Shown piece by piece: positions 46,237 to 57,038 of a stretch of DNA of 64,000 bases. This DNA comes from Xanthobacteraceae bacterium. Lineage in GTDB: Bacteria; Pseudomonadota; Alphaproteobacteria; Rhizobiales; Xanthobacteraceae. The notes under the pieces are model-generated. The model was given only the letters and a program-made list of their open reading frames with translations, did no database searches and had not been told where the DNA came from. Position 1 is the first letter of the stretch; every line of letters starts with the position of its first letter. Position numbers and translations under genes: made by a program. Location: NCBI GenBank assembly GCA_022841625.1, contig JALHRD010000018.1, positions 1 to 64,000 of the forward strand, given 5' to 3'.

Positions 46237-47124
46237 TTAGTTAGTTGCCATCGCCTGTCCTAAGATTTCCCGCGCCTCCGCCGGTGTGGCGACGTGATCG
46301 CCCAGCACTTCGATAATCGAGGCCGCCTTCTCGACCAGCGCGGCATTGCTCGGCGCGAGCTTGCCTTTATCCAGATAGAGGTTGTCTTCAAGCCCGACCC
46401 GCACATGGCCGCCAAGCAGGACCGCCTGCGCCACCATCGGGAATTGATGCAGCGAAATGCCGAACGCGAACCATGGCGAGGTGGCGGGCAGGAGGCTGCG
46501 CATATAGCTCATCGCTTCCGGTGTTGCGGGCTGGCCCCAGGCGATGCCGAGACAGATCTGGAACATCCCCGGCGGGTTGATGTGGCCGGTTTCGATCATT
46601 TTTTTGGCGAGGAGAAGGTGGCCGGTTTCGAACACTTCGAGCTCCGGCAGCACCCCGGCCTCGCGGATTGCGACCGCCATGGTCTGCAAATGGGCCGGTG
46701 TATTGATGAAAACGCGGCTGCCCATATTCATGCTGCCCATATCAAGACTGCATATATCCGGGCGCAATTCCTTTATGTGGCGGACGCGCTCCTCCGGGCC
46801 GCGCATGGTGCTGGCGGGGCCGGCCTTGGAGGGGTCGTCGGGATCGTGCTCAAAGCGCGCGCCGGGGCCGGTGGTGAGATTGATCAGCATGTCGGTGCCG
46901 CTGGCGCGGATGCGCTCGACCACCTCGCGATAAAGCGCGCCGTCCATGCTCGGCTTGGTGGTTTTCGGGTCGCGAACGTGGATATGAACCACCGCCGCCC
47001 CGGCTTTGGCTGCGTCGACGCAAGACCGGGCGATTTGTTCCGGCGTAACCGGCACCGCCGGGTTCTTGCCGGGCGAATCCGCCGATCCGGTCACTGCACA
47101 CGAAATGATCACTTTGCGTTGCAT
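46237..47124 (-). CDS. BKACE-family (3-keto-5-aminohexanoate cleavage enzyme-like) protein
   Basis: A 295-residue beta-keto acid cleavage enzyme (DUF849/PF05853), a Zn-dependent TIM barrel that splits a beta-keto acid with acetyl-CoA. The zinc histidines are in VVHIHVRDP; LEVFETGHLLLAKKMIE and LGGHVRVGLEDNLY are family signatures. Start 47124 (MQRKVIISCAVTG) has AGGGG upstream; ten more codons are open but not conserved. The keto-acid substrate is not predictable by eye. It is the last accessory gene before nuoA. Confidence 0.9.
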   Translation of the reverse strand: MQRKVIISCAVTGSADSPGKNPAVPVTPEQIARSCVDAAKAGAAVVHIHVRDPKTTKPSMDGALYREVVERIRASGTDMLINLTTGPGARFEHDPDDPSKAGPASTMRGPEERVRHIKELRPDICSLDMGSMNMGSRVFINTPAHLQTMAVAIREAGVLPELEVFETGHLLLAKKMIETGHINPPGMFQICLGIAWGQPATPEAMSYMRSLLPATSPWFAFGISLHQFPMVAQAVLLGGHVRVGLEDNLYLDKGKLAPSNAALVEKAASIIEVLGDHVATPAEAREILGQAMATN

Positions 47125-47392
47125 GGTTGCCGCACCCCTGAAAATTCCAACCATGGAACCCTAGCTTGAGGATGCCTGCAAGGCGGCGTGTGACGACAAT
47201 CAACCACAGGCGGGGGGTGACGGCAGCTTGCCTCACATTGGGCACTGCGCTAAGCCAGCGCAAATCCCGCTTCTGGAACGAATCCGAACGGGTTCGGCGG
47301 CGATTTTAGTCAGCGGTGACCATCACGGGTCGCCGGGACTTTGCGTGTGGGCTTCCACTTGGGTTGGACTTGGGGGGAGGCGAGGGTCGCTG

Positions 47393-47758
47393 ATGAGCGA
47401 GCTGCTACTTGATTACCTGCCCCTGGTCATCTTCATCGCGGTCGCGATGGCCATTGGCGCTGCGCTTTTGGTTGTGCCGTTTCTGGTTGCTTATAAGCAG
47501 CCGGATCCCGAGAAGCTCTCGGCCTATGAATGCGGTTTCAATGCATTCGACGATGCGCGCATGAAATTCGATGTGCGATTTTATCTGGTCGCCATCCTGT
47601 TCATCATTTTCGATCTTGAAGTGAGCTTTCTGTTCCCCTGGGCAGTGGCCTTCGGAGAGCTCGGGCTGTTCGGTTTCTGGTCGATGATGGTATTCCTGGG
47701 CGTTCTGACCGTTGGATTCATCTATGAGTGGCGAAAGGGAGCGCTCGAATGGGATTGA
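47393..47758 (+). CDS. nuoA: NADH-quinone oxidoreductase subunit A
   Basis: A 121-residue membrane subunit with three helices of proton-pumping complex I (ND3 homologue). The conserved loop [30 protein letters not shown] includes the cysteine used to report the active/deactive state in mitochondrial ND3. It starts the nuo operon; the spacing to nuoB is negative (the genes overlap by 10 bases). Confidence 0.96.
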   Translation: MSELLLDYLPLVIFIAVAMAIGAALLVVPFLVAYKQPDPEKLSAYECGFNAFDDARMKFDVRFYLVAILFIIFDLEVSFLFPWAVAFGELGLFGFWSMMVFLGVLTVGFIYEWRKGALEWD

Positions 47759-48330
47759 CGCCACAGCGCTCTGCGATGGTCGCTCCGGCCGCCACCGGCA
47801 TCCTCGATCCGCGCACCGGCAAGCCGGTGGGCGCCGACGACTCTTTCTTCGTCGGCCTGAACAATGAACTCTCCGATAAGGGCTTTCTGATCACGGCGAC
47901 CGACGATCTGATTATCTGGGCGCGCACCGGCTCGCTGATGTGGATGACGTTCGGGCTGGCCTGCTGCGCGGTCGAGCTGATGCAGATGTCGATGCCGCGC
48001 TACGACGCCGAGCGTTTCGGCTTCGCGCCGCGCGCCTCGCCCCGCCAGTCCGACGTGATGGTCGTCGCGGGCACCTTGACCAACAAGATGGCGCCGGCGC
48101 TGCGCAAAGTTTACGACCAGATGCCGGAGCCGCGCTACGTGATCTCGATGGGCTCATGCGCCAATGGCGGCGGCTACTACCATTATTCCTATTCGGTGGT
48201 GCGCGGCTGCGATCGGATCGTGCCGATCGACATTTACGTGCCGGGCTGCCCGCCTTCCGCGGAAGCGCTGCTTTACGGCGTGCTGCTGTTGCAGAAGAAA
48301 ATCCGCCGCACCGGAACGATCGAGCGCTGA
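47749..48330 (+). CDS. nuoB: NADH-quinone oxidoreductase subunit B
   Basis: A 193-residue peripheral-arm subunit holding the terminal 4Fe-4S cluster N2. Its ligands are the adjacent Cys72-Cys73 in LACCAVE plus Cys137 (MGSCANGGG) and Cys167 (VPGCPPS). The N-terminal 30 residues are a loose extension. ATG 47749 is preceded by AAAGGGAG inside the nuoA gene. Confidence 0.97.
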   Translation: MGLTPQRSAMVAPAATGILDPRTGKPVGADDSFFVGLNNELSDKGFLITATDDLIIWARTGSLMWMTFGLACCAVELMQMSMPRYDAERFGFAPRASPRQSDVMVVAGTLTNKMAPALRKVYDQMPEPRYVISMGSCANGGGYYHYSYSVVRGCDRIVPIDIYVPGCPPSAEALLYGVLLLQKKIRRTGTIER

Positions 48331-48334
48331 CGCC

Positions 48335-48943
48335 ATGAGCGAGGAGCTTAAGACTTTTGGCGAGACACTCGCAGCGGCCATGCCCGGCGCATTGGCCGGG
48401 TGCGTTGTCGCCCATGGCGAATTGACGCTGACGGCGAGGGCCGACGACATCGTCAAGGTCATGCGGTTCCTGCGCGATGACGAGCGCTGCAAGTTCTGGA
48501 GCTTTATTGACGTGACGGCGGTGGACTGGCCGGGCCGCGAACGCCGCTTTGACGTGGTCTATCACCTGCTGTCGCCGGTGCATAACCGCCGCATACGGGT
48601 GAAGGCGGAAATTGGCGAAGACGAGACTGCGCCGTCGATCATTGATGTGTTCCCGGGTGCCGGCTGGTTCGAGCGCGAGACCTACGATCTTTACGGCATT
48701 CCGTTTGTCGGCCATCCCGACATGCGACGGCTGTTGACCGATTACGGATTCGAGGGGCACCCACTGCGCAAAGACTTCCCGCTCACCGGCTTTGTCGAAG
48801 TGCGCTACGATGACCAGCAAAAGCGCGTGGTCTACGACAAAGTTCGCCTGGTGCAGGAATTCCGCAATTTCGATTTCCTCTCGCCCTGGGAGGGGCCGGA
48901 TTACCGGCTGCCTGGCGACGAGAAGGCGAAGGGAAGCGAATAG
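48335..48943 (+). CDS. nuoC: NADH-quinone oxidoreductase subunit C
   Basis: A 202-residue 30-kDa subunit: [52 protein letters not shown] and the C-terminal [22 protein letters not shown] are all typical. Its last codons (GGA AGC GAA TAG) run into the first GCGAATA unit of the repeat array that follows, so the present C-terminus KAKGSE may have been created by the array. NuoC and NuoD are separate, as normal for alphaproteobacteria. Confidence 0.96.
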   Translation: MSEELKTFGETLAAAMPGALAGCVVAHGELTLTARADDIVKVMRFLRDDERCKFWSFIDVTAVDWPGRERRFDVVYHLLSPVHNRRIRVKAEIGEDETAPSIIDVFPGAGWFERETYDLYGIPFVGHPDMRRLLTDYGFEGHPLRKDFPLTGFVEVRYDDQQKRVVYDKVRLVQEFRNFDFLSPWEGPDYRLPGDEKAKGSE

Positions 48944-48978
48944 TGAGTAGCGAATAGCGAATAGCGAATAGCGAATAG
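48936..48978 (+). repeat. Left heptamer array, (GCGAATA)n
   Basis: GCGAATA at 48936-48942, a variant GTGAGTA at 48943-48949, then four exact copies at 48950-48977. The first unit contains the nuoC stop codon. The four exact copies plus one base are the perfect reverse complement of the right array at 49422-49450. Confidence 0.95.
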
Positions 48979-49037
48979 AAAAGGAGGATGAGATCGCGAT
49001 CAATTCATACCGTGACCTAAAGGTCTGGCAGGAGGCA

Positions 49038-49373
49038 ATGTCTCTGGCGGAGACTGTATATCGTCTGACGACGCGCTTTCCGAAGGACGAGGTTTACGGC
49101 ATGACAAGCCAAATTCGTCGGGCAGCCGTGTCGATTGCCGCCAACATCGCTGAGGGGCACGGCAGGGAGAATAGTGGGTCTTTTGTTCAGTTCTTGCGGA
49201 TGTCACAGGGATCGCTCAAGGAACTCGAAACCCACCTTGTTCTTGCACAGCGAGTTCATTTGGCTGCGGGCAAGGATATTGAACCGCTGATGCAGACGTG
49301 TGACGAACTTGGCCGGATGTTGCGTTCCTTGATCCGATCGATCCAACGCAGGCAGTCAGATGACCGAACGTAG
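49038..49373 (+). CDS. Four-helix-bundle protein, 23S rRNA intervening-sequence type
   Basis: A 111-residue product from ATG 49038 of the S23/IVP four-helix-bundle family (PF05635/TIGR02436): SQIRRAAVSIAANIAEGHGRE is close to the family signature, and the rest is helical. The same frame reads INSYRDLKVWQEA just upstream, the expected family N-terminus, but its first codon is ATC (48999-49001) where ATG is expected, 11 bases past AGGAGG. So either the start has been lost and a shortened protein is made, or ATC is used. Family members are encoded in intervening sequences of 23S rRNA and are related to the RNA-binding Avd protein of diversity-generating retroelements. Here it lies between nuoC and nuoD inside inverted heptamer arrays. 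Confidence 0.85.
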   Translation: MSLAETVYRLTTRFPKDEVYGMTSQIRRAAVSIAANIAEGHGRENSGSFVQFLRMSQGSLKELETHLVLAQRVHLAAGKDIEPLMQTCDELGRMLRSLIRSIQRRQSDDRT

Positions 49374-49374
49374 T

Positions 49375-49387
49375 ACCAACTGTTGGT
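49375..49387 (+). repeat. Short palindrome after the four-helix-bundle gene
   Basis: ACCAAC-T-GTTGGT is a perfect 6-base inverted repeat directly after the stop codon, without a T-run. It could be a minor RNA hairpin inside the cassette. Confidence 0.4.
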
Positions 49388-49421
49388 CTTTCGCGATTCG
49401 CTGCTCAATGGCCGGTGGCGG

Positions 49422-49450
49422 CTATTCGCTATTCGCTATTCGCTATTCGC
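49422..49450 (+). repeat. Right heptamer array, (TATTCGC)4
   Basis: Four exact TATTCGC copies at 49423-49450, the reverse complement of the left array. A degenerate TCGCGATTCGCTG precedes them at 49391. nuoD starts 23 bases after the array. In RNA the two arrays would pair over 29 bases, looping out the four-helix-bundle gene. Confidence 0.95.
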
Positions 49451-49472
49451 TGCGCGCAGCTAAGCAGGACCT

Positions 49473-50663
49473 ATGACCGACTCGTCGCTCCGCAACTTTA
49501 CAATCAATTTCGGCCCGCAGCATCCTGCGGCCCACGGGGTTCTGCGCCTCGTCGTGGAACTCGACGGCGAAGTTGTCGAGCGCGTCGATCCGCATATCGG
49601 CCTCCTGCATCGCGGCACCGAGAAGCTGATCGAACACAAGACCTATTTGCAGGCGATCCCCTATTTCGACCGGCTCGATTATGTCGCGCCGATGAACCAG
49701 GAGCACGCGTTTTGCCTTGCGGTTGAGAAGCTGCTGGACATCACGGTGCCGCGCCGGGCGCAACTGATCCGCGTGCTCTATTGCGAAATCGGGCGGCTGT
49801 TGTCGCACCTCCTCAACGTTACCACCCAGGCGTTGGATGTCGGGGCGCTCACCCCGCCGCTCTGGGGCTTCGAGGAACGCGAAAAGCTGATGGTGTTTTA
49901 TGAGCGCGCCTCGGGTTCGCGCATGCATGCGGCCTATTTCCGGGTCGGCGGCGTGCACCAGGACCTGCCGACCAAGCTGATCGACGACATCGAGGCGTTC
50001 TGCGATCCATTTCTCAAAGTCTGCGACGACCTTGAGCGGCTTCTCACCGGCAACCGCATCTTCAAGCAGCGCAATGTCGATATCGGCGTGGTCTCGCTCG
50101 ATGACGCCTGGAAGTGGGGTTTCTCGGGCGTCATGGTGCGCGGCTCGGGCGCGGCTTGGGATCTGCGCAAGGCGCAGCCCTACGAGTGTTACGAAGAAAT
50201 GGATTTCGACATTCCGATCGGCAAGAACGGCGATTGCTACGATCGCTACTGCATCCGCATGGAAGAAATGCGCCAGTCGGTCGGCATCATGCGGCAGTGT
50301 ATTACCAAGCTGCGCGCGCCCGACGGGCAGGGGCCGGTGGTGGTCGACGACAACAAGATCACCCCGCCGCGCCGCGACCAGATGAAGCGCTCGATGGAGG
50401 CGCTGATCCATCACTTCAAGCTCTATACCGAGGGCTTCCACGTGCCGGCCGGCGAAGTCTATGCCGCGGTCGAGGCGCCCAAGGGCGAGTTCGGCGTCTA
50501 CCTGATCGCCGACGGCACCAATAAACCTTACAAGTGCAAGATCCGTGCGCCCGGCTTTGCTCATCTGCAAGCGATGGATTTCCTGTGCAAGGGCCACATG
50601 CTGGCCGATGTCTCGGCCATCCTCGGCTCGCTCGACATCGTGTTCGGGGAGGTTGATCGCTGA
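49473..50663 (+). CDS. nuoD: NADH-quinone oxidoreductase subunit D
   Basis: A 396-residue 49-kDa subunit forming the quinone pocket with NuoB. The quinone-site region [14 protein letters not shown] (about 14-27) and the tyrosine/histidine-bearing start are intact; GVHQDLP and FGEVDR at the end are typical. CAGGA lies 2-6 bases upstream of the start, directly downstream of the right heptamer array. Its stop overlaps the nuoE start (TGATG). Confidence 0.97.
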   Translation: MTDSSLRNFTINFGPQHPAAHGVLRLVVELDGEVVERVDPHIGLLHRGTEKLIEHKTYLQAIPYFDRLDYVAPMNQEHAFCLAVEKLLDITVPRRAQLIRVLYCEIGRLLSHLLNVTTQALDVGALTPPLWGFEEREKLMVFYERASGSRMHAAYFRVGGVHQDLPTKLIDDIEAFCDPFLKVCDDLERLLTGNRIFKQRNVDIGVVSLDDAWKWGFSGVMVRGSGAAWDLRKAQPYECYEEMDFDIPIGKNGDCYDRYCIRMEEMRQSVGIMRQCITKLRAPDGQGPVVVDDNKITPPRRDQMKRSMEALIHHFKLYTEGFHVPAGEVYAAVEAPKGEFGVYLIADGTNKPYKCKIRAPGFAHLQAMDFLCKGHMLADVSAILGSLDIVFGEVDR

Positions 50664-51268
50664 TGGCTGTCCGTCGCCTCGCTGAACCGCATCAGCAGCC
50701 CAAGGCATTCGCCTTCACGGCGGATAATCTCGCCTGGGCGAAAAAGCAGATCGCGAAATATCCGGAAGGTCGCCAGCAGTCGGCGGTGATCCCGCTGCTC
50801 TGGCGTGCGCAGGAACAGGCCGGCGGCTGGTTGCCGCAGAAGGCGATCGAGCATGTCGCCGAAGTGCTCGGCATGGCCAATATCCGCGTGCTCGAAGTTG
50901 CAACCTTTTACACCATGTTCAATCTCGTCCCGGTTGGAAAATTCCATGTGCAGATGTGCGGCACCACGCCCTGCATGTTGCGTGGCGCCGGCGCGTTGCT
51001 CGACATCTGCAACCGCCGGATCGGCCATCAAAACGAAGTGACCGCCGACGGCACGTTTTCCTGGGTCGAGGTCGAGTGCCTCGGCGCTTGCGTGAACGCG
51101 CCGACGGCGCAGATCAATGTCGACTATTACGAGGACCTGACGCCGGAGACTTTCGAGAAAATTCTCGACGAAATGGCCGCCGGCCGCACGCCCAAGCCAG
51201 GTCCGCAGGTCGATCGTCAAATGTCGGCACCGATCGGCGGGGCGACCACATTAAAGGCGAAGGCATAG
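50663..51268 (+). CDS. nuoE: NADH-quinone oxidoreductase subunit E
   Basis: A 201-residue 24-kDa subunit of the NADH dehydrogenase module. The 2Fe-2S cluster N1a ligands are Cys99 and Cys104 (MCGTTPC) and Cys139 and Cys143 (CLGAC). An N-terminal thioredoxin-like helical region precedes it. The tail after residue 175 is Pro/Lys-rich. Confidence 0.97.
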   Translation: MAVRRLAEPHQQPKAFAFTADNLAWAKKQIAKYPEGRQQSAVIPLLWRAQEQAGGWLPQKAIEHVAEVLGMANIRVLEVATFYTMFNLVPVGKFHVQMCGTTPCMLRGAGALLDICNRRIGHQNEVTADGTFSWVEVECLGACVNAPTAQINVDYYEDLTPETFEKILDEMAAGRTPKPGPQVDRQMSAPIGGATTLKAKA

Positions 51269-51270
51269 CG

Positions 51271-52580
<1,310 letters not shown>

Positions 52581-52584
<4 letters not shown>

Positions 52585-52949
52585 CGCTCTGGTATCTCCT
52601 TGGTACGGTAATTGTGCTGGGCATCGCCATTCTTTCGGTGGTCGGCGTCGGCGGCGCGACATCCGTGCCGGTGGTGTGGGCCGGCCGCGTGCTGCCGGCG
52701 ATCGCGGGCTTGGTCGCTTGCATCGCGTTTTGCGTGGCTTCGCGGCGCGCGCGTCTGGGCCTGCTCGCGCCGCTCGTCTTCTGCGTTTCGTTGCTGGCAT
52801 TGGTCGCGGTGATGGTCTTGCCGCATTTTGTGTCGATCCGCGGTTCCAATCTCTACACCATGCTGCTGACGATTTATCCGATGCTCACGCTGTTTCCGGC
52901 GTTGGCGCTTTGGCATTTGGCAACCGCCATGAAGCGGCGAACGCGGTAG
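52581..52949 (+). CDS. Small four-helix membrane protein within the nuo operon
   Basis: A 122-residue, very hydrophobic protein with four predicted membrane segments (about 2-24, 28-52, 58-84, 90-114) and a basic C-terminus (MKRRTR). Its start overlaps the nuoF stop by 4 bases (ATGA), and nuoG begins 15 bases after it, so it is fully built into the operon. I do not recognise the family. It is not a canonical complex I subunit. It could be an accessory or assembly factor, or a neutral passenger. Confidence 0.75.
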
Positions 52950-52964
52950 GTTCGGGACTATAAG

Positions 52965-55049
52965 ATGACCAAGCTCATCGTTGATGGCCGTGAGATTGAC
53001 GTTCCGCCGGAGTATACCCTGCTCCAGGCGTGCGAAGCCGCGGGCGCGGAAATCCCGCGCTTCTGCTTCCATGAGCGGCTGTCCATCGCCGGCAACTGCC
53101 GGATGTGCCTGATCGAGGTGGTCGGCGGCCCGCCAAAGCCGCAGGCCTCCTGCGCGATGGCGGTGCGCGATCTGATGCCGAACAAGGATGGTTCGCCGAA
53201 AGTCCTGCTCACCAAGTCGCCGATGGTGAAGAAGGCCCGCGAAGGCGTGATGGAATTCCTGCTGATCAATCATCCGCTCGATTGCCCGATCTGCGATCAG
53301 GGCGGCGAGTGCGACCTGCAAGACCAGGCGATGGCTTATGGCGTCGACTCCAGCCGCTATCAGGAGAACAAGCGCGCGGTTGAGGACAAGCACATCGGCG
53401 CGCTGGTCAAGACCATCATGACGCGCTGCATCCATTGCACGCGCTGCGTCCGCTTCATGACCGAGGTTGCGGGCGTGCCTGAACTCGGCGCCATCGGTCG
53501 CGGCGAGGATATGGAGATTACGACCTATCTCGAACAGGCGATGACATCGGAACTGCAGGGCAATGTGGTCGATCTTTGCCCGGTCGGGGCGCTTACCTCG
53601 AAGCCCTATGTGTTTTCGGCGCGGCCGTGGGAATTGACCAAGACGGAATCGATCGATGTGATGGATGCGCTCGGTTCGGCGATCCGCATTGACACGCGCG
53701 GCCGCGAGGTGATGCGCATCCTGCCGCGCGTCAATGACGACGTGAACGAGGAATGGATTTCCGACAAGAGCCGTCATGTGGTCGATGGATTGCGCATTCA
53801 GCGCCTCGACCGGCCCTATGTTCGGGACGACGGCCGGCTGCGTCCTGCGAGCTGGCCCGCGGCCTTCGCGGCGGTTGCGTCAAAACTCAAGACGGCGCGC
53901 AAAGAGCGCATTGGCGCCATTGTCGGCGACCTGGCTGCGGTCGAGGAGATATTTGCGCTCAAGGACCTAATGACGCGGTTCGGCGTAGCCAATCTCGATT
54001 GTCGGCAGGATGGCGCGGCGGTGGATCCGGCTTGGGGGCGCGGCAGTTATCTGTTCAATGCGACCATCGCCGGGATCGAGAGTTCCGATGCGCTGTTGCT
54101 GGTCGGCGTAAACCCGCGCCGGGAGGCAGCGGTATTGAATGCACGCATCCGCAAACGCTGGCGCTCGGGCAATTATCCGATTGGCGTGATCGGTGAGCGC
54201 GCCGATCTGACATATCAATATGAGTATATCGGTCAAGGGCCTGAGACCTTGGCTGACGTGGCGGCGGGGCAGCACGCGTTTGCCAATGTGCTCAAGGGGG
54301 CGCAACGGCCGCTGGTTATCCTCGGTGCGGGCGCTCTTGCGCGGCCCGACGGCGCCGCGATTGCATCGCTGGCAGCATTGGCTGCGCAGAGCCTCGGGGC
54401 CGTCAAGGACGGCTGGAACGGTTTCTCAGTATTGCATAGCGCGGCGTCGCGCGTGGGGGCGCTTGACCTCGGATTTGTGCCGGGCAGCGGCGGTATCGGT
54501 GCGACGCAAATGACCGCGGCGGGCGCGCTTGACGTGGTGTTCTCGCTTGGCGCTGACGAAGTTGAGATCGCGCCTGGCGCCTTCGTGGTCTATATCGGAA
54601 CCCATGGCGATAGCGGCGCGAATCGCGCCGACGTTATCCTGCCGGGCGCGGCTTATCCGGAGAAGTCTGCCACCTACGTCAATACCGAAGGCCGTGTGCA
54701 GATGGCGGCGCGCGCCTCCTTTCCGCCGGGCGAGGCGCGGGAGGACTGGGCGATCCTGCGGGCGCTGTCGGAACTGCTTGGGCACAAACTGCCTTATGAC
54801 TCGCTTACGCAATTGCGGGCGGCGCTGTTCAAGGCCCATCCGCATATGCAGCGTATCGGCCAGATCGCGCCCGCAGCGGCGGCGGATATAGCGCGACTGG
54901 CGCAGCTTGGCGGGACGCCGGGCAAGGCGCCGTTCGTGTCGCCGATCGACGACTATTACATGACAAATCCGATCGCGCGGGCTTCGGCGGTGATGGCCGA
55001 GTGTTCGGTGATCGCGGAAGGAAGCGCCGCCCAAACGGCGGCGGAATAG
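52965..55049 (+). CDS. nuoG: NADH-quinone oxidoreductase subunit G
   Basis: A 694-residue 75-kDa subunit. The N-terminal ferredoxin domain has 2Fe-2S ligands Cys34, Cys45, Cys48 and Cys63; next are the H-C3 cluster region ([17 protein letters not shown]) and the 4Fe-4S segment [11 protein letters not shown] with a later CPVGAL. The C-terminal two thirds is a molybdopterin-oxidoreductase-like fold without cofactor. Size is standard for alphaproteobacteria. Confidence 0.97.
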   Translation: MTKLIVDGREIDVPPEYTLLQACEAAGAEIPRFCFHERLSIAGNCRMCLIEVVGGPPKPQASCAMAVRDLMPNKDGSPKVLLTKSPMVKKAREGVMEFLLINHPLDCPICDQGGECDLQDQAMAYGVDSSRYQENKRAVEDKHIGALVKTIMTRCIHCTRCVRFMTEVAGVPELGAIGRGEDMEITTYLEQAMTSELQGNVVDLCPVGALTSKPYVFSARPWELTKTESIDVMDALGSAIRIDTRGREVMRILPRVNDDVNEEWISDKSRHVVDGLRIQRLDRPYVRDDGRLRPASWPAAFAAVASKLKTARKERIGAIVGDLAAVEEIFALKDLMTRFGVANLDCRQDGAAVDPAWGRGSYLFNATIAGIESSDALLLVGVNPRREAAVLNARIRKRWRSGNYPIGVIGERADLTYQYEYIGQGPETLADVAAGQHAFANVLKGAQRPLVILGAGALARPDGAAIASLAALAAQSLGAVKDGWNGFSVLHSAASRVGALDLGFVPGSGGIGATQMTAAGALDVVFSLGADEVEIAPGAFVVYIGTHGDSGANRADVILPGAAYPEKSATYVNTEGRVQMAARASFPPGEAREDWAILRALSELLGHKLPYDSLTQLRAALFKAHPHMQRIGQIAPAAAADIARLAQLGGTPGKAPFVSPIDDYYMTNPIARASAVMAECSVIAEGSAAQTAAE

Positions 55050-55053
55050 GCCC

Positions 55054-56079
55054 ATGCTGGAATTCTGGACCGATTATGTCTGGCCTGTTCTGGTGGTGCT
55101 CGCGCAAAGCGTACTGCTGCTGGTCATTCTTTTGATCGCGGTTGCCTACATTATTTATGCCGATCGTAAGATCTGGGCGGCGGTGCAGCTTAGGCGCGGC
55201 CCAAATGTCGTCGGCCCTTGGGGACTGCTGCAATCGTTCGCTGACCTGCTTAAATTTGTGCTGAAGGAGCCGGTGATTCCGTCCGGCGCCAATAAGGGCC
55301 TGTTTCTGCTGGCGCCGTTTGTGACCTGCGTGCTAGCGCTTGCCGCCTGGGCCGTGATCCCGGTCAATGAAGGTTGGGTGATCGCCAACATCAATGTTGG
55401 CATTCTCTACATTTTCGCGATTTCGTCGCTGGGAGTGTACGGCATCATCATGGCCGGCTGGGCGTCGAATTCGAAATACCCGTTTCTGGCCGCGCTGCGT
55501 TCGGCGGCGCAGATGGTGTCATACGAAGTCTCGATCGGCTTTGTGATCGTCACCGTCTTGCTGTGCGTCGGCTCGCTGAACCTGTCGGAAATCGTCGATG
55601 CGCAGGACGGCAAATACGGCATGTTCAACTGGTTCTGGCTGCCGCTTTTGCCGATGTTTGTGATCTTCTTTGTGTCAGCGCTGGCCGAAACCAACCGTCC
55701 GCCGTTCGACTTGGTCGAAGCTGAATCCGAACTCGTTGCCGGGTTCATGGTGGAGTATGGTTCGACGCCCTACATGATGCTGATGCTCGGCGAATACGTG
55801 GCAATCGCCACGATGTGCGCCCTGGGCACCATCATGTTTCTGGGCGGTTGGCTCGCGCCATTCCCGGTGGCGCCGTTTACTTGGGTGCCGGGAGTGATCT
55901 GGTTCACCCTCAAGTGCCTGTTTATGTTTTTCCTGTTCGCCATGGCGAAGGCGATCGTTCCGCGCTACCGCTACGACCAGTTGATGCGGCTTGGCTGGAA
56001 GGTGTTTCTGCCGATTTCATTGGCCATGGTCGTCATTGTCGCGGGCGTGCTGCAATTCACGGGACTAGCACCGAAATGA
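55054..56079 (+). CDS. nuoH: NADH-quinone oxidoreductase subunit H
   Basis: A 341-residue ND1-type membrane subunit with eight helices at the junction of the arms. Conserved features: [21 protein letters not shown]-type amphipathic loop, [21 protein letters not shown] with the charged residues lining the quinone tunnel, and the late [17 protein letters not shown]. It starts 4 bases after the nuoG stop. Confidence 0.97.
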   Translation: MLEFWTDYVWPVLVVLAQSVLLLVILLIAVAYIIYADRKIWAAVQLRRGPNVVGPWGLLQSFADLLKFVLKEPVIPSGANKGLFLLAPFVTCVLALAAWAVIPVNEGWVIANINVGILYIFAISSLGVYGIIMAGWASNSKYPFLAALRSAAQMVSYEVSIGFVIVTVLLCVGSLNLSEIVDAQDGKYGMFNWFWLPLLPMFVIFFVSALAETNRPPFDLVEAESELVAGFMVEYGSTPYMMLMLGEYVAIATMCALGTIMFLGGWLAPFPVAPFTWVPGVIWFTLKCLFMFFLFAMAKAIVPRYRYDQLMRLGWKVFLPISLAMVVIVAGVLQFTGLAPK

Positions 56080-56091
56080 CAGGCCTGTGTC

Positions 56092-56331
56092 ATGATGAAT
56101 ATTTCGCTGGCGGGACTGATTGGGGCGATCGTCGGCACCGTCATTGCCGGCGTGAACTACCACTTGCTTATCGGTGCGTTGGAACGCGCGATGCGGGAGC
56201 GGGCGGTGCCTGCGGACGATGGGGAAGCGCTCGAACGCAAGCTGTCATTGCTTCGGCGTTTGGTGCTGACCGTCGAACTGCTGTTCTTTGCGACCTTGGG
56301 ATACTGGATCGGAATGACGTTCTGGGATTGA
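56092..56331 (+). CDS. Small two-helix membrane protein within the nuo operon
   Basis: A 79-residue protein with two hydrophobic segments (about 5-27 and 57-76) around a charged middle ([20 protein letters not shown]). It lies 12 bases after nuoH and 64 bases before nuoI, same strand. I do not recognise it as a known subunit. The start may be either of two adjacent ATGs. It might be an accessory complex I protein of this lineage; this is speculative. Confidence 0.65.
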   Translation: MMNISLAGLIGAIVGTVIAGVNYHLLIGALERAMRERAVPADDGEALERKLSLLRRLVLTVELLFFATLGYWIGMTFWD

Positions 56332-56395
56332 TGCTTATGCCATTCGGAATATCTGTCGCCCATGCGTCCGGACGGCGGATCGAAAGGATACACCG

Positions 56396-56884
56396 ATGAC
56401 ACTCGATCGGGCGGCCCGCGCGGTGTTTCTCTGGGAGTTCGTGTCGGCGTTCTTCCTGGCCATGCGCTACTTTTTCAAGCCCAAGGCAACGCTCAATTAT
56501 CCATTCGAGAAGGGCCCGATCTCACCGCGCTTTAGGGGCGAGCATGCGTTGCGCCGCTATCCGAACGGGGAAGAGCGTTGCATCGCCTGCAAGCTGTGCG
56601 AGGCGATTTGTCCGGCGCAGGCGATCACCATCGAGGCCGGGCCGCGCCGTAATGACGGCACCCGCCGCACGACGCGCTACGACATTGACATGGTGAAATG
56701 CATCTATTGCGGGCTTTGCCAAGAGGCGTGCCCGGTCGATGCCATTGTCGAGGGCCCGAACTTCGAGTTCGCGACCGAAACCCGCGAGGAGCTTTATTAC
56801 GACAAGGAGCGGCTGCTGGCGAACGGCGATCGCTGGGAGCGCGAAATTGCGCAGGCCCTCGCGCTCGACGCGCGCTACCGGTGA
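56396..56884 (+). CDS. nuoI: NADH-quinone oxidoreductase subunit I
   Basis: A 162-residue 23-kDa subunit with two 4Fe-4S ferredoxin motifs, [12 protein letters not shown] (from Cys62) and [12 protein letters not shown] (from Cys102), for clusters N6a and N6b. The N-terminal amphipathic helix anchors it at the membrane. Confidence 0.97.
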   Translation: MTLDRAARAVFLWEFVSAFFLAMRYFFKPKATLNYPFEKGPISPRFRGEHALRRYPNGEERCIACKLCEAICPAQAITIEAGPRRNDGTRRTTRYDIDMVKCIYCGLCQEACPVDAIVEGPNFEFATETREELYYDKERLLANGDRWEREIAQALALDARYR

Positions 56885-56913
56885 CGGAGATGGTCTTGGG
56901 ATCGCGCATGTTT

Positions 56914-56991
56914 CCGCTCGTCCCCGCGAATGCGGGGACCCAGGAACTACAAAGGAAGACTCTGGATTCCCGCTTTCGCGGGAATGAGCGG
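56914..56991. repeat. Double-hairpin REP-like element between nuoI and nuoJ
   Basis: Two perfect hairpins, TCCCCGC-gaat-GCGGGGA-type (56921-56938) and ATTCCCGC-tttc-GCGGGAAT (56966-56985), are enclosed by CCGCTC (56914) and GAGCGG (to 56991). The 78-base unit matches the layout of dispersed REP-like elements in these bacteria (from memory). It sits in the only longer gap (154 bases) of the second half of the operon. Confidence 0.8.
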
Positions 56992-57038
56992 TGGAGAGGT
57001 CTCGATCGAGCGATAGAACTGTGCGTGGGGCCTTGCAT

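Noticed and set aside
48936-49450. Heptamer arrays as a CRISPR
   Set aside because: The units are 7 bases in pure tandem without spacers, in two arms of opposite orientation around a gene, and no cas genes are near.
48950-49450. Diversity-generating retroelement (because the protein family is related to Avd)
   Set aside because: No reverse transcriptase, template repeat or variable repeat is present in the window.
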